From Streptococcaceae bacterium (GTDB lineage: Bacteria; Bacillota; Bacilli; Lactobacillales; Streptococcaceae), in assembly GCA_022484805.1 (NCBI GenBank), contig JAKVKP010000002.1:124001-188000 (forward strand): a DNA stretch of 64,000 bases. The letters are read 5' to 3'. The translations under genes were made by a program, and so were the position numbers. Positions 7,375 through 16,718 of the stretch are shown here, in pieces. Position 1 is the first letter of the stretch, and the number at the start of each line of letters is the position of its first letter. Below the pieces are notes generated by a model. It was not told the origin of the DNA, ran no database searches, and was given only the letters and a program-made list of their open reading frames with translations.

Positions 7375-9549
7375 ATGAAGCGACAATTAGAAAATATCGA
7401 GTGGCAAGCGGTTTCGTTTCTTAGACCACTAGAATTTCAAGAGGTTGTAGATACCTTAGCACATCTTGCAGGATTGACCGGCAAAAAAAGCTTTATTTGG
7501 GAAATTAGAAGTCAGAATAATAAGATTACTCATTTAATCGGTGCAGAAACAAAGGATTTAAGAAATATTACTCAGTTATTCACGAGTCATAAAAAATTTC
7601 AATTTAGTCAAAATCCGAGATTTGAACGAAATCCTACTAAATCTGCTTACGAACTAGGACTAACGAGCCAAGTATTACCGCTAAAAGTCAAAGAGGGCGA
7701 TAATTTTCTGCGAACGACTTTAGCAACACTCGCTAGAAATACCAAAGATACAATGGTTATTCAAATTATTATTGGTAAAAGCTTTGCGCCTCGTCCTTTG
7801 CCTAAGAATCTACCGAATCCACATACGAATTGGTGGCAAGCCATCTCGGGCAATCTACCACCAATTACAATTGAAACTAGAAAACAGCTGACGGATAAAC
7901 AATCACTACCACAATTTAGCTGTAGTTTACGGATTGGCTCGACTTCAGATTATCTCGGCAATCTTAAGTCGCTAATTGGTTGTTTCAAAATTTTAGAATC
8001 TAGTGAAGTTAAAATTCGCTTTAAACCGATTTCACCTACAAAAATAGATGAAGTTCGCTTACCTTTCCAATTCCCACTCAAATTGTCGACACTTGAACTT
8101 GCCTGCTTGGGATTATTCCCGAGTGGCAATGAGGAATTAGATGGTTTCGCGAAACTTCATCCAAAGGTCATTTTACCACCACTAGGGTTGAAACAAAACC
8201 ATAAGCGGATTTTTGGTGAAACGACAACTTTAAATCATTCATTAGAAAATAAGAAACTGGGAATTTCTAGTCAGGATAGTTTATTCCATACAGTGCTACT
8301 TGGTGGCACAGGTTCTGGTAAAAGTACCGCCATGTTAAGATTAGCGCTCGCAGATATTGAAGCTGGTAATTCAACACTTGTGATTGACCCAAAGGGCGAC
8401 CTCCTTCGAGATATATTAGAACGCTACCCAAAAGTTCGTGAAGATGATTTAGTGATTATTGACCCAACTACTGAGCAACCAATCGGCTTAAATCCCTTTG
8501 ACCTATTGCGTTTTGGTATTTCACCCGAACTTTTAACCCAGCACTTGATGGCAATATTCCAAGATTTGTTTTCAGATAATTGGGGCATTCGTAGTTCAGA
8601 TGTTTTAAGCCATGCGATTTTAACGCTGGCTAAAACGAAGCACGCCACGCTTTTAATGTTACCTCAGTTATTAACCAACAAGGACTTTCGCTTGAATAAA
8701 TTAAAAGAGGTTCATGATCCATTTGGGGTGGAAAGTTTCTGGCACTATTACGATAGTCTCAGTCAAGGCGAACAAACACAGCTCATCTCACCAGTTCTAA
8801 ATAAACTCAGACAAATCTTTATCCACCCAAGTCTAAAATATCTCTTTGGACAAGCCAATAACAAATTTAGCTTGGCAGATTTATACTTCAAACGTAAAGT
8901 CATTTTAGTATCACTGAATAAGGGCGTTCTAGGCGCTGAATCAGCTCGTTTTCTAGGTTCCATTATCGTCAGCCTAACCTGGAGTTTAGCGCTCCACAGG
9001 GTGAGTATTCCGCCTGAAAAGCGCCACAGAGTGTCTTTGTTTATTGACGAACTCCAAGATTACTTAAGATTACCGACTAGTTTATCTGATGCACTTATTC
9101 AAGCCAGAGGGCTAGGTGTATCTTTAACCCTTGCCCACCAATACCGCCTTCAGCTGACCCAAGAGATTAAAATGGCGATTGATGCCAACTGCAAAAACAA
9201 AATCTGTTTTGGCTTAGATATGAACGATGCCCAAGATATGGCACGTCAAGCACCAGAGCTCATGGCGGAAGATTTCTACTCACTGCCACAATACCACATT
9301 TATACCAAGCTTCATAATGGCGGCAATTCGACCAACTGGCTACTCGGTAAAACAATGGCATCACCACCTAAAACGAAAAATTATACCAATTTAGTAGCTC
9401 AAAATGCAGTTAAGTATGGCAAGGCAATTTCTGAAATTGAAGCACAGATTGCCAAACAATTTGGTTATAGTGAACTTAATTCGAACGACCAAACAGACCA
9501 AATCTCACCAAGAAATATTGGCAGACGCAAGAAAATAACAGATGAATAG
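7375..9549 (+). CDS. Type IV coupling-type ATPase (TraG/VirD4-HerA superfamily)
   Basis: 724 residues. Walker A is LGGTGSGKST at about residue 310, followed by VIDPKGDLLRD, typical of conjugative coupling proteins. Walker B is SLFIDELQDYL at about 555, followed by the sensor-like LAHQYRLQL. The first 300 residues form a soluble domain I do not recognise and contain no membrane helix. Coupling proteins pump relaxase-bound single-stranded DNA into a type IV channel, or dock it there. The gene lies between a small membrane protein and a replication-relaxation gene, so a transfer role is well supported. No channel genes occur here, so the element would borrow a helper's channel. Confidence 0.85.
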   Translation: MKRQLENIEWQAVSFLRPLEFQEVVDTLAHLAGLTGKKSFIWEIRSQNNKITHLIGAETKDLRNITQLFTSHKKFQFSQNPRFERNPTKSAYELGLTSQVLPLKVKEGDNFLRTTLATLARNTKDTMVIQIIIGKSFAPRPLPKNLPNPHTNWWQAISGNLPPITIETRKQLTDKQSLPQFSCSLRIGSTSDYLGNLKSLIGCFKILESSEVKIRFKPISPTKIDEVRLPFQFPLKLSTLELACLGLFPSGNEELDGFAKLHPKVILPPLGLKQNHKRIFGETTTLNHSLENKKLGISSQDSLFHTVLLGGTGSGKSTAMLRLALADIEAGNSTLVIDPKGDLLRDILERYPKVREDDLVIIDPTTEQPIGLNPFDLLRFGISPELLTQHLMAIFQDLFSDNWGIRSSDVLSHAILTLAKTKHATLLMLPQLLTNKDFRLNKLKEVHDPFGVESFWHYYDSLSQGEQTQLISPVLNKLRQIFIHPSLKYLFGQANNKFSLADLYFKRKVILVSLNKGVLGAESARFLGSIIVSLTWSLALHRVSIPPEKRHRVSLFIDELQDYLRLPTSLSDALIQARGLGVSLTLAHQYRLQLTQEIKMAIDANCKNKICFGLDMNDAQDMARQAPELMAEDFYSLPQYHIYTKLHNGGNSTNWLLGKTMASPPKTKNYTNLVAQNAVKYGKAISEIEAQIAKQFGYSELNSNDQTDQISPRNIGRRKKITDE

Positions 9550-9557
9550 GCTGATTT

Positions 9558-9690
9558 AACCGTTCGATTCGGTATTCGGTTCGCGACCATAAGAAAATAC
9601 AAGTTATCGGCGCTAGACCGCCATTATTAAACATAAATTGCACAGGACTTACTCCGTATTTCTCTATATTTACATACGGAGATAACTCCT
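9558..9690 (+). other. Repeat-rich intergenic region, candidate oriT
   Basis: It contains a perfect tandem 7-mer ATTCGGT-ATTCGGT (9567-9580), a small inverted repeat AACCG/CGGTT around it, GGCG/CGCC near 9611-9624, and an 8-bp inverted repeat CTCCGTAT (9653-9660) / ATACGGAG (9675-9682). The site lies between the coupling ATPase and the relaxase-like gene, where origins of transfer are often found. No nick site can be assigned. Confidence 0.4.
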
Positions 9691-9711
9691 AGTGTAGAAA
9701 GGATCCCCTAT

Positions 9712-10509
9712 ATGAAACCAACTGAATTATCTACCAAAGATGAACAGATACTCAAGTTCCTACTTAAGGCAAAATACGCCACAACTAAGCAACTCGCTCG
9801 ATTGTATTTTACAGACAGTCTGAGTAGTTCAGCCTCATTACGGAGAGCGAATTTAACAACTAAGAAGCTAAATGAAAAAGGATATATTGGACACTTAGAT
9901 AGACGAATCGGTGGGGTTAGAGCTGGTAGTGGTTCATTTGTTTGGAAAATCTCAACTAAAGGCATGAAGCATTTAAGACAAAAACAAATGAATCTAAGTA
10001 TTACTCGACAAAATAGCTATGAGCCAACTTGGCATCACTTAGAACATACTTTAGCGATTTCTGAAATTTTTGTTCAGTTGACGGAACTAAAAAACAAACA
10101 TCAAATTCAGTCAATTGATAAGTTTCAGTTTGAACCAGATTGTTGGCGAGATTGGTTAGACAACCATGCTGGAAGAATGATTCTAAAACCAGATTGTTAT
10201 ATTGAAATCTCGCTAGATGATTATCTTGATAGCTACTTCATCGAGGTGGATAAAAACACCGAAAGTTTAGCTCGCGTGATTAATAAATCTAAGCAATATA
10301 TCCGCTATTTTAATTTAAATATTGAACAAAAAGATACTGGCGTTTTCCCTCTTGTTTTATGGATTACACCTAACGAAAAGCGAAAGATAGCGATCGAGCA
10401 AAGAATCCAAAAAGAATTACAAGACTATTGGGAACTATTTCAAGTGATTACTTTAGATGATTTTAAAAATTTCATGATTGGAGGAATTAGTGATGGACAA
10501 ACAGTTTAA
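9712..10509 (+). CDS. Replication-relaxation family protein (Replic_Relax), putative relaxase
   Basis: 265 residues. The N-terminus is a winged helix (LSTKDEQILKFLLKAKYATTKQLARLYF), the usual DNA-binding half of PF13814. The conserved HLEHTLAISEIFVQL helix follows. Next come LKPDCYIEI and YFIEVDKNTES, spaced like the D...ExD core of a restriction-like nuclease fold. Members of the family sit beside coupling ATPases in Gram-positive plasmids and integrative elements and are thought to start transfer or replication, but the catalytic mechanism is not established to my knowledge. It is preceded by the repeat-rich region, its likely DNA target. The stop overlaps the next micro-ORF. Confidence 0.8.
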   Translation: MKPTELSTKDEQILKFLLKAKYATTKQLARLYFTDSLSSSASLRRANLTTKKLNEKGYIGHLDRRIGGVRAGSGSFVWKISTKGMKHLRQKQMNLSITRQNSYEPTWHHLEHTLAISEIFVQLTELKNKHQIQSIDKFQFEPDCWRDWLDNHAGRMILKPDCYIEISLDDYLDSYFIEVDKNTESLARVINKSKQYIRYFNLNIEQKDTGVFPLVLWITPNEKRKIAIEQRIQKELQDYWELFQVITLDDFKNFMIGGISDGQTV

Positions 10510-10603
10510 AATTGGCGGCACCGCCTATATTATTAAGCAGAAATTTGTTGGTAAAAAACCGTTAAAGCAACTCATTGAACGACTTATTTTACAAGGAAAA
10601 TAA
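10493..10603 (+). CDS. TnpW-like micro-protein
   Basis: 36 residues from ATG 10493, with GGAGG at 10480-10484 inside the preceding gene's 3' end and a 17-base overlap. The sequence FKIGGTAYIIKQKF followed by a helix ending ERLI resembles transposon-encoded TnpW proteins, which accompany Tn4451-type serine recombinases. A large serine recombinase gene follows. Function of TnpW is unclear. Confidence 0.55.
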   Translation: MDKQFKIGGTAYIIKQKFVGKKPLKQLIERLILQGK

Positions 10604-10699
10604 CTAAAATCAAGACTCCACTTCTTCCCCAAACAGAGTTATACTGTCAGTGGGTTATAGGTGAAATCTAAAATTAATAACAATTAGGAGGACACTTAT

Positions 10700-12364
10700 A
10701 TGAATAAAAGCACTTTGACAATTAAAGAATACACACAAGTAGATTTGACAAAATTACAGGATATTACGATCATTTATTGTCGACTTTCAGCGGAAGATGG
10801 TAATGAAGGCGAAAGTTATTCAATTGCTAATCAGAAGTTAATTTTGTCGAAGATTGCGGAAAAAGAAAATTTGAGCAACCCAATACTCATGGCAGACGAT
10901 GGTTTCTCTGGCTCTAACTTCAATCGCCCAGCTATGGTAAAAGCGTTAGAACTGGTTGAAGCTGGAAAAGTTAAAAATTTCATTGTGAAAGACTTAAGCC
11001 GACTTGGACGAGATTACTTGCGTGTCGGACAGCTTTTAGAATCTGTTTTTCCACAACATGACGTTCGATTTATCTCAATCAATGAACAAGTCGATAGCTT
11101 GAAGGTCTCAAGCCAAGATGCTTATATGTTGCCTCTTATGAATATCTTCAACGAATGGTACAGTCGACAATGTAGTGAGAAAATTCAGATGTCTAAACAT
11201 ACTAAGGCAAAAGCAGGCGAAAAAATTGGTTGGCAAGCACCCTATGGTTACTTAAACAATCCAGAAAATCGCAAAGAATGGTTAGTTGATAAGGAAGCCG
11301 CAAAAATCATTCAGCGCATTTTCCGAGAGTTTGTTTCAGGCAAAACGCCTAGTAGTATCGCCCGTGGTTTAGCTAGTGATAAAATATTACTGCCGTCATT
11401 TCACAAAAAGAAATTGGGTTTGAAAAGTGCCATTTCTTTTTCGAACAATCCTTATCTTTGGAAAACTGAAATGATTATCAATACGCTTGATCGTGAAGAA
11501 TATACTGGGGCTACTGTTAATTTGCGTACTAGAAAACTTTCTCATAAGCAAGCTCGAAGTGTCAATATTCCTCGTGATGAATGGCTAGTCTTTCAAGATA
11601 CACACGAACCAATTATCGACAAAGACACTTTTGAGACAGTTAGGAAAATGCGCCAGCATAAGCGTGTTCTCCAGTATCATCAATTCAAAGATGTTAAGGG
11701 GCATGAAAATCTATTTGCGGGATTGGTCTTTTGTGAGAATGGGCATAAGATGACATTTTGTCCGCAACAAAAGAATCATAGAAATTTGGATCATTACAAA
11801 TGTGGCAAATATAGAGCTGTCAAGGAAACTTGTAATCACGGACATTACATTCGAAAAATCGTACTTGAGGAAATTGTCTTAAAAGAGCTTCGGTTTCTAA
11901 TTCACGCGGTTGATTTGGACGAAAACAAGCTTGTGAATCAATTACGTCAGAATTGCGATATTGTTGGTAATAAAGAAAAATTGCAAAATAAAAACCGCTT
12001 GCTTCAAGCGGAAGAACGGTATGAGAAAATCGACCAAATTATCCAAAGTTTGTACGAGGATAAGCTCAGCGGTGAACTAACAAATACGCGTTTTAGCAAA
12101 CTTTCGAAAGAATATGAAACTGAACAAACCAAACTGACTCAACAAATTCAAGAATTACAACAAATCGTTTCTAAACAGGCAGATCAAACGATTAATATTG
12201 ATCGCTTTTTAAGACAGATTAGAAAATATACTGATATGACCGAACTTACGCCAGAAATTGTAAATACCTTGATTAATCGGATAATTGTGCATACGCCGAT
12301 TGGTAGAGGTAAAAAGCGTCAAGTTAAGATAGAGATTCATTACAATTTTATTGGACAAATTTAA
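10700..12364 (+). CDS. Large serine recombinase (TnpX/TndX-like integrase)
   Basis: 554 residues. The resolvase catalytic domain (about 20-165) has IIYCRLSAEDG with Ser30 as nucleophile, then DDGFSGSNFNRPAM and VKDLSRLGRDYL. A recombinase domain follows (about 175-330), with GYLNNPENRKEW and the EYTGATVNLRTRK segment. A zinc ribbon comes next (about 340-390: CENGHKM, FCP, KCG, TCNHGH), then a coiled coil and a DUF4368-type C-terminus. Such enzymes integrate and excise elements at short attP/attB sites. The gene is rightmost in the element and is followed by a terminator and chromosomal genes, so one attachment site should lie within about 200 bases after it. Ribosome site AGGAGG at 10686. Confidence 0.93.
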   Translation: MNKSTLTIKEYTQVDLTKLQDITIIYCRLSAEDGNEGESYSIANQKLILSKIAEKENLSNPILMADDGFSGSNFNRPAMVKALELVEAGKVKNFIVKDLSRLGRDYLRVGQLLESVFPQHDVRFISINEQVDSLKVSSQDAYMLPLMNIFNEWYSRQCSEKIQMSKHTKAKAGEKIGWQAPYGYLNNPENRKEWLVDKEAAKIIQRIFREFVSGKTPSSIARGLASDKILLPSFHKKKLGLKSAISFSNNPYLWKTEMIINTLDREEYTGATVNLRTRKLSHKQARSVNIPRDEWLVFQDTHEPIIDKDTFETVRKMRQHKRVLQYHQFKDVKGHENLFAGLVFCENGHKMTFCPQQKNHRNLDHYKCGKYRAVKETCNHGHYIRKIVLEEIVLKELRFLIHAVDLDENKLVNQLRQNCDIVGNKEKLQNKNRLLQAEERYEKIDQIIQSLYEDKLSGELTNTRFSKLSKEYETEQTKLTQQIQELQQIVSKQADQTINIDRFLRQIRKYTDMTELTPEIVNTLINRIIVHTPIGRGKKRQVKIEIHYNFIGQI

Positions 12365-12396
12365 ATCGAGCGAAAATTTCTCGCTCGATTTAAAAA
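12363..12396 (+). terminator. Intrinsic terminator of the recombinase gene
   Basis: Perfect 11-bp stem AAATCGAGCGA (12363-12373) / TCGCTCGATTT (12381-12391). It overlaps the stop codon of the recombinase gene. The T-run is short. Confidence 0.65.
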
Positions 12397-12625
12397 TAAA
12401 TATGGGACTGCTCGGTGAGAACAGAAAATTATTTGGGATGAATTAATCATATAGCGTGTAGCTTAAACAGGACTTAAATAAAAATCATTCTACAAAAAAT
12501 GACCTGAAAATTTTTAAATCATTATTAAAAAAAATTAAGATTAAATCACTTTCGCAATAGGTTATGCTATGATTCAGAATGGTTAAATCATCAATTAATT
12601 ATTTAGAAGTGAGGCAAAGCTTATC

Positions 12626-13270
12626 ATGTCAACAACCTTAGCATTCTTTAATCTGCAAAATTTTCTAGAAACCTTATTAAACACTCATTTGTCAGGATTT
12701 TATATTATGGTCATTTTTGTTATTTTTATTGAAACGGGATTGGTTATCTTTCCATTTCTACCTGGTGATTCATTGCTATTTTTCTCGGGCTCCTTGGCCG
12801 CTTTAACAACTAATCACTTATCCGTTCTAATTTTAATTCCATTATTGACCATAACAACCATTCTCGCAAATACCATTAATTACCAAATCGGTAAGCATTT
12901 TGGTGAAAAGCTATCTCAAAGCAAAATATTTAAAAAATTAATCAAACAAAAGCATATAGATGAAACAGAAATTTTTTTCAAAAAGCATGGTGCTATGGCG
13001 ATTTTTTTAGGTAAATTCATGCCTATTATCCGAACAATTGTACCCTTCACTGCAGGTGTCGGAAAGATGAATACACAAACTTTTACTTATTATAATATTT
13101 TCGGTGGTATTTGTTGGATATTGGTCACCGTTTTATCTGGATACTTCTTCGGTAATATCACCTTTGTCAGAAACCATTTTGAAATTATTATGCTTGCTAT
13201 TATCTTCATCTCATTATTACCAGTAGCAATCGTTTTTTTAAAGCAAAATAAGCAAACTAACGAAGAATGA
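12626..13270 (+). CDS. DedA family membrane protein
   Basis: 214 residues with several membrane helices. DedA signatures are present: ETGLVIFPFLPGD near residue 35 and GKFMPIIRTIVPFTAGVGKM near 130-150, including the conserved Arg and Pro. Family members (SNARE-associated/VTT fold) are linked to membrane potential upkeep and to flipping of undecaprenyl phosphate and phospholipids. Ribosome site GTGAGG precedes ATG 12626. It is probably the first chromosomal gene right of the mobile element and has its own extended -10 promoter (TGCTATGAT near 12565-12573). Confidence 0.9.
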   Translation: MSTTLAFFNLQNFLETLLNTHLSGFYIMVIFVIFIETGLVIFPFLPGDSLLFFSGSLAALTTNHLSVLILIPLLTITTILANTINYQIGKHFGEKLSQSKIFKKLIKQKHIDETEIFFKKHGAMAIFLGKFMPIIRTIVPFTAGVGKMNTQTFTYYNIFGGICWILVTVLSGYFFGNITFVRNHFEIIMLAIIFISLLPVAIVFLKQNKQTNEE

Positions 13271-13457
13271 TTCATCAAATTTATTAATTTAAATGTAGAC
13301 GCGTAGCATAAATCCCAATCTTTCTAAGAAATATCAGACAATGCGCATGGTATGAAATATAACTGAGAAATATTTCTATAGCTGCAGCATTCAAACAAAC
13401 TTTATGGCACTAACTGCCTCAAGTTGTAAACAATTTTCGGAGTAAGTGACAATGGCA

Positions 13458-13485
13458 AAAAGACAGTCGCCCGAAAGCGACTGTC
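13458..13485 (-). terminator. Intrinsic terminator of csbD-like gene
   Basis: Perfect 9-bp stem GACAGTCGC (13462-13470) / GCGACTGTC (13477-13485); T5 follows on the minus strand. Confidence 0.8.
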
Positions 13486-13533
13486 AAACATCCAAATATA
13501 AAAGCTACAAGCTTTGTTTTTTATGTCAGTTAA

Positions 13534-13734
13534 TTATTTATCTTTTTTCTTATCTTTAAATTCATCGATTTCTTTGTTGATTTTTCCAGCGACATCATCC
13601 ACTAAATCCTCAACTTTTTCTTTAGCCTTACCGAAAGCACCTTGCGCTTTACCTTCTAACTCTTTTGAATCGTCCTCTGTTACCTTGCCGACTGTTTCTT
13701 TGATTTTACCTTTTACTTCATCTGAATTTGCCAT
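13534..13734 (-). CDS. CsbD family general stress protein
   Basis: 66 residues from ATG 13734, with GGAGG 9 bases upstream. The longer frame to 13791 has no ribosome site. The motif KGKIKETVGKVTEDDSKELEGKAQGAFGKAKEKVED is the CsbD fold of repeated Lys/Glu helices. In Bacillus csbD is sigma-B dependent; its molecular role is unknown. The C-terminus is extended by a Lys/Asp-rich tail. Terminated by its own hairpin. Confidence 0.9.
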   Translation of the reverse strand: MANSDEVKGKIKETVGKVTEDDSKELEGKAQGAFGKAKEKVEDLVDDVAGKINKEIDEFKDKKKDK

Positions 13735-13800
13735 AATCAAACCTCCAATCTTTAATAATGCAATTATATCGTTATTAAAGATTATTATCAAAGAAAACGA

Positions 13801-14712
13801 TTACGACAATTCTTCTTTCCCATCTAGCTTTGTCTGATGATCTAGCTTTTTACCTAAATCAATAATATATTGTTTTAATTCATCCTTAATCTGAGGATGC
13901 TCTAAACCATACTCAATTGAGGTAGTCATAAAGCCTAATTTATTACCGACGTCATAACGCTTACCCTTAAACTCATGGGCAAATACACGCTGCGTTTTAT
14001 TGAGTCGATCAATTGCGTCAGTCAATTGAATTTCACCGCCAGCACCTGGTGCTTGAGTTTCCAAAACATCAAAAATTTCTGGTGTCAAGAGATAGCGACC
14101 AATAATCGCCAAGTCACTTGGTGCATCCTCAACCTTTGGCTTTTCAACAAAACCTTTCACATTATATAAGCCATCAATTGCCTGTCCATTTGGATCGATT
14201 ACACCATATTTATCTGTTTCTTCCTTTGGCACTTTCATAACAGCAATCGTTGATGCATGCGTATCTTCAAACTTTTCAATTAATTGTTTCGTCAAAGGTA
14301 CTTCATCAACCATGATATCATCACCAAGCATTACTACAAATGGTTCATTACCAATAAAAGCCTTAGCCTGAAGTACTGCATGACCTAAACCATTTGGATG
14401 AGATTGTCGAATAAAATGGAGATTAATATCTGTTGTTTCCTCAACCAATTTTAGCAAATCTGTTTTACCTTTTTCCTTAAGATTCGCTTCCAACTCAAAA
14501 TTGGCATCAAAATGGTCTTCAATCGGCCGTTTAGCCTTCCCGGTAACGATTAAAATATCTTCAATCCCTGAAGCAAGTGCTTCTTCAACAATAAACTGAA
14601 TCGTTGGTTTATCAACAATTGGTAACATTTCTTTCGCAATTGCCTTGGTTGCTGGTAAAAATCTCGTACCGAGACCTGCTGCGGGAATGACAGCTTTTTT
14701 CACTTTTTCCAT
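13801..14712 (-). CDS. galU: UTP-glucose-1-phosphate uridylyltransferase
   Basis: 303 residues from ATG 14712 behind GAGGAG; the longer frame to 14754 overlaps gpsA and is rejected. The nucleotide-binding motif [19 protein letters not shown] is at the N-terminus, with MLGDDIM and GFVEKP further on. The enzyme makes UDP-glucose from UTP and glucose 1-phosphate for glycolipids, teichoic acid glycosylation and the Leloir pathway. It lies 22 bases after gpsA on the same strand, the usual lactobacillal pairing. Confidence 0.95.
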   Translation of the reverse strand: MEKVKKAVIPAAGLGTRFLPATKAIAKEMLPIVDKPTIQFIVEEALASGIEDILIVTGKAKRPIEDHFDANFELEANLKEKGKTDLLKLVEETTDINLHFIRQSHPNGLGHAVLQAKAFIGNEPFVVMLGDDIMVDEVPLTKQLIEKFEDTHASTIAVMKVPKEETDKYGVIDPNGQAIDGLYNVKGFVEKPKVEDAPSDLAIIGRYLLTPEIFDVLETQAPGAGGEIQLTDAIDRLNKTQRVFAHEFKGKRYDVGNKLGFMTTSIEYGLEHPQIKDELKQYIIDLGKKLDHQTKLDGKEELS

Positions 14713-14734
14713 AAGTAACTCCTCTTTTTTATCA

Positions 14735-15760
14735 TTATTTTTCATAATACTCATTTTCAGGTCTAGCGTCTCTTAACATGACATCAGTAATTGCTGCCTT
14801 AATATCCTTGCCATGGTAAAGTACTTGATAAATCGCATCAGTAATTGGCATATCAACCTTTAACTGCTGTGATAATTCGTAGGCTGCCTTAGCTGTCGAA
14901 ACACCTTCAATTACCATTCCCATATTCTTTTCAATGTCGGACAGTTTTTCGCCTCTACCAAGTGCATCACCAGCTCGCCAGTTACGAGAATGAATGGAGG
15001 TCCCAGTAACAATCAAGTCCCCCACACCAGAAAGACCGATATAGGTTAACGGTTCTGCACCCATTGCAACGCCTAAACGTGTAATTTCTGCTAAGCCTCG
15101 CGTAATAATTGCCGCTTTAGCATTATCACCATAGCCCAATCCATGAAGCGCCCCTGCACCAACTGCAATAATATTTTTCAATGCGCCTGCCGTTTCAACA
15201 CCAATAACATCATGATTTGTATAAATTCTAAAATATTTATTTGTGAATAAATTTTGTACATATGCTGCAGCTTGCTCATCACTACTAGCTGCTGTAATCG
15301 TCGTGATATCCCTTACAGCAACCTCTTCAGCGTGACTTGGACCGGATAAAACAACAATTGCTTGTCGTTTTTCAGTTGGGATTTCTTCTTCAAGTATTGT
15401 TGAAATTCGTTCGTGTGTATTTTGTTCAAGTCCTTTAGAAGCGTGAATAATAACTGGTTTAGTAGTCAATTGAACTTCAGCAAACTGCTTAGCAACTAAT
15501 CGCATTACCTTAGTTGGTACAACAAAGAGCACTGCATCAGCATCCTGGACCGCTGCTTCTAAATCGAGAAAAGCATGGATTCGATTATTTAAAACCAATT
15601 CAGGTAAATAACGTCTATTAGTATGCTCTTGATTAATTTCATCAATCTGTTCAGAGGAATTTCCCCAAATTCTGACCTCATGACCGTTATCATCTAATGT
15701 TTGCGCTAAAGCTGTCCCCCAAGAGCCAGCTCCTAAAACTGCAACCTTTTGTTTTTTCAT
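14735..15760 (-). CDS. gpsA: Glycerol-3-phosphate dehydrogenase [NAD(P)+]
   Basis: 341 residues. The Rossmann motif [11 protein letters not shown] is at 10-20, ASKGLEQ near 110, and the catalytic-domain helix [22 protein letters not shown] near 190-210. It reduces dihydroxyacetone phosphate to sn-glycerol 3-phosphate for membrane lipid and teichoic acid synthesis. AGGAG lies 8 bases before ATG 15760. In many relatives hprK-lgt precede gpsA-galU; here they are absent and an amino acid importer lies upstream. Confidence 0.96.
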   Translation of the reverse strand: MKKQKVAVLGAGSWGTALAQTLDDNGHEVRIWGNSSEQIDEINQEHTNRRYLPELVLNNRIHAFLDLEAAVQDADAVLFVVPTKVMRLVAKQFAEVQLTTKPVIIHASKGLEQNTHERISTILEEEIPTEKRQAIVVLSGPSHAEEVAVRDITTITAASSDEQAAAYVQNLFTNKYFRIYTNHDVIGVETAGALKNIIAVGAGALHGLGYGDNAKAAIITRGLAEITRLGVAMGAEPLTYIGLSGVGDLIVTGTSIHSRNWRAGDALGRGEKLSDIEKNMGMVIEGVSTAKAAYELSQQLKVDMPITDAIYQVLYHGKDIKAAITDVMLRDARPENEYYEK

Positions 15761-15809
15761 CTCTATTCTCCTGAACTTTTATTAAAGATATTTGACAACT
15801 CTTTAAAAA

Positions 15810-15839
15810 ATTATAGACTCTTTTAAGAAATCCTACCAA
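15810..15839 (-). promoter_or_regulatory. Candidate gpsA-galU promoter
   Basis: On the minus strand TTGGTA (15834-15839) and TATAAT (15810-15815) are 18 bases apart, about 50 bases before gpsA. Confidence 0.5.
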
Positions 15840-15883
15840 ATTGATTATATAACAACCATACCTTATTTGTTAAAAATATTTAT

Positions 15884-16708
15884 TCATTTTAATAAATCTT
15901 CTGGTGCTACATTCTCACCAAACCATTTAACCGAAATTTTTTCAAATTCTCCCGATTGAACTAATTTTTTAAATTGTTGATTAATGACTGCAACCAATTT
16001 TTTATCTGACTTTCTAGCGCCAACTGCAAAATCTTCACTGTCAAAGCCACCACTAATTAAATGATATTGATCAAATTCCCCTGCTTGCTCTAAGTAGTAG
16101 TTAGCGTAAACACGATCAATTAGCAGACCATCAATTCGCTTCGCCTTTAAATCAATAATAGCCTCGTTAAAACCATCATATAATACAGGATCATCGCCAT
16201 CCTTAACGTACTGCTTCAAAATATCGGGCTGAGCATTAAAAACATCATAGCCTGCCGAATTCGTTTGCATACCAACAATCTTATCCTGCATTGCTTGAAA
16301 AGATGCAATACCACTTGATTTTAGAGTCACCAAAATTTGCTCATTTTTCATATAAGTATCCGAAAAGCGAACAAGTGCTTCTCGCTCGGTATTTCGAGTA
16401 TAACCATTCCAGATTAAATCAATTGTTTGATTGTTTAATTCTTGTTCTTTCATATCCCAATCAATAGCCTGAAAATCAACACTAATACCTAATGGTTCAA
16501 ATACGGCACGCGCTAAATCAACATCAAACCCAACTAAACTACCGTCTTTTTCTTGAAATCCCATTGGTACAAAGGTATCATCCAAACCAATAATTACTTT
16601 TTTATTTTTTTCTATTCTCGACCATTGATCTGTGTCTGTTTTTTGGTGAATACCTGAACAGCCGACTAACAAAAATAGACCCATGATTAAAACTAACACT
16701 TTTTTCAT
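15884..16708 (-). CDS. Amino acid ABC transporter, substrate-binding lipoprotein
   Basis: 274 residues. A signal peptide ends in the lipobox LLVGC, with lipidated Cys17. The body is family 3 (SBP_bac_3): VIIGLDDTFVPMGF, GSLVGFDVDLARAVF, WNGYTRN and the C-terminal VAVINQQFKKL. It captures a polar amino acid outside the membrane and hands it to the permease. Substrate not decidable; arginine, glutamine or histidine are typical. Third gene of a permease-ATPase-binding protein operon with 8-11 base gaps. Confidence 0.92.
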   Translation of the reverse strand: MKKVLVLIMGLFLLVGCSGIHQKTDTDQWSRIEKNKKVIIGLDDTFVPMGFQEKDGSLVGFDVDLARAVFEPLGISVDFQAIDWDMKEQELNNQTIDLIWNGYTRNTEREALVRFSDTYMKNEQILVTLKSSGIASFQAMQDKIVGMQTNSAGYDVFNAQPDILKQYVKDGDDPVLYDGFNEAIIDLKAKRIDGLLIDRVYANYYLEQAGEFDQYHLISGGFDSEDFAVGARKSDKKLVAVINQQFKKLVQSGEFEKISVKWFGENVAPEDLLK

Positions 16709-16718
16709 AAAATTTTAC

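Noticed and set aside
13514-13837. Plus-strand frame over the csbD-like gene
   Set aside because: Antisense shadow; the CsbD family match on the other strand is clear.
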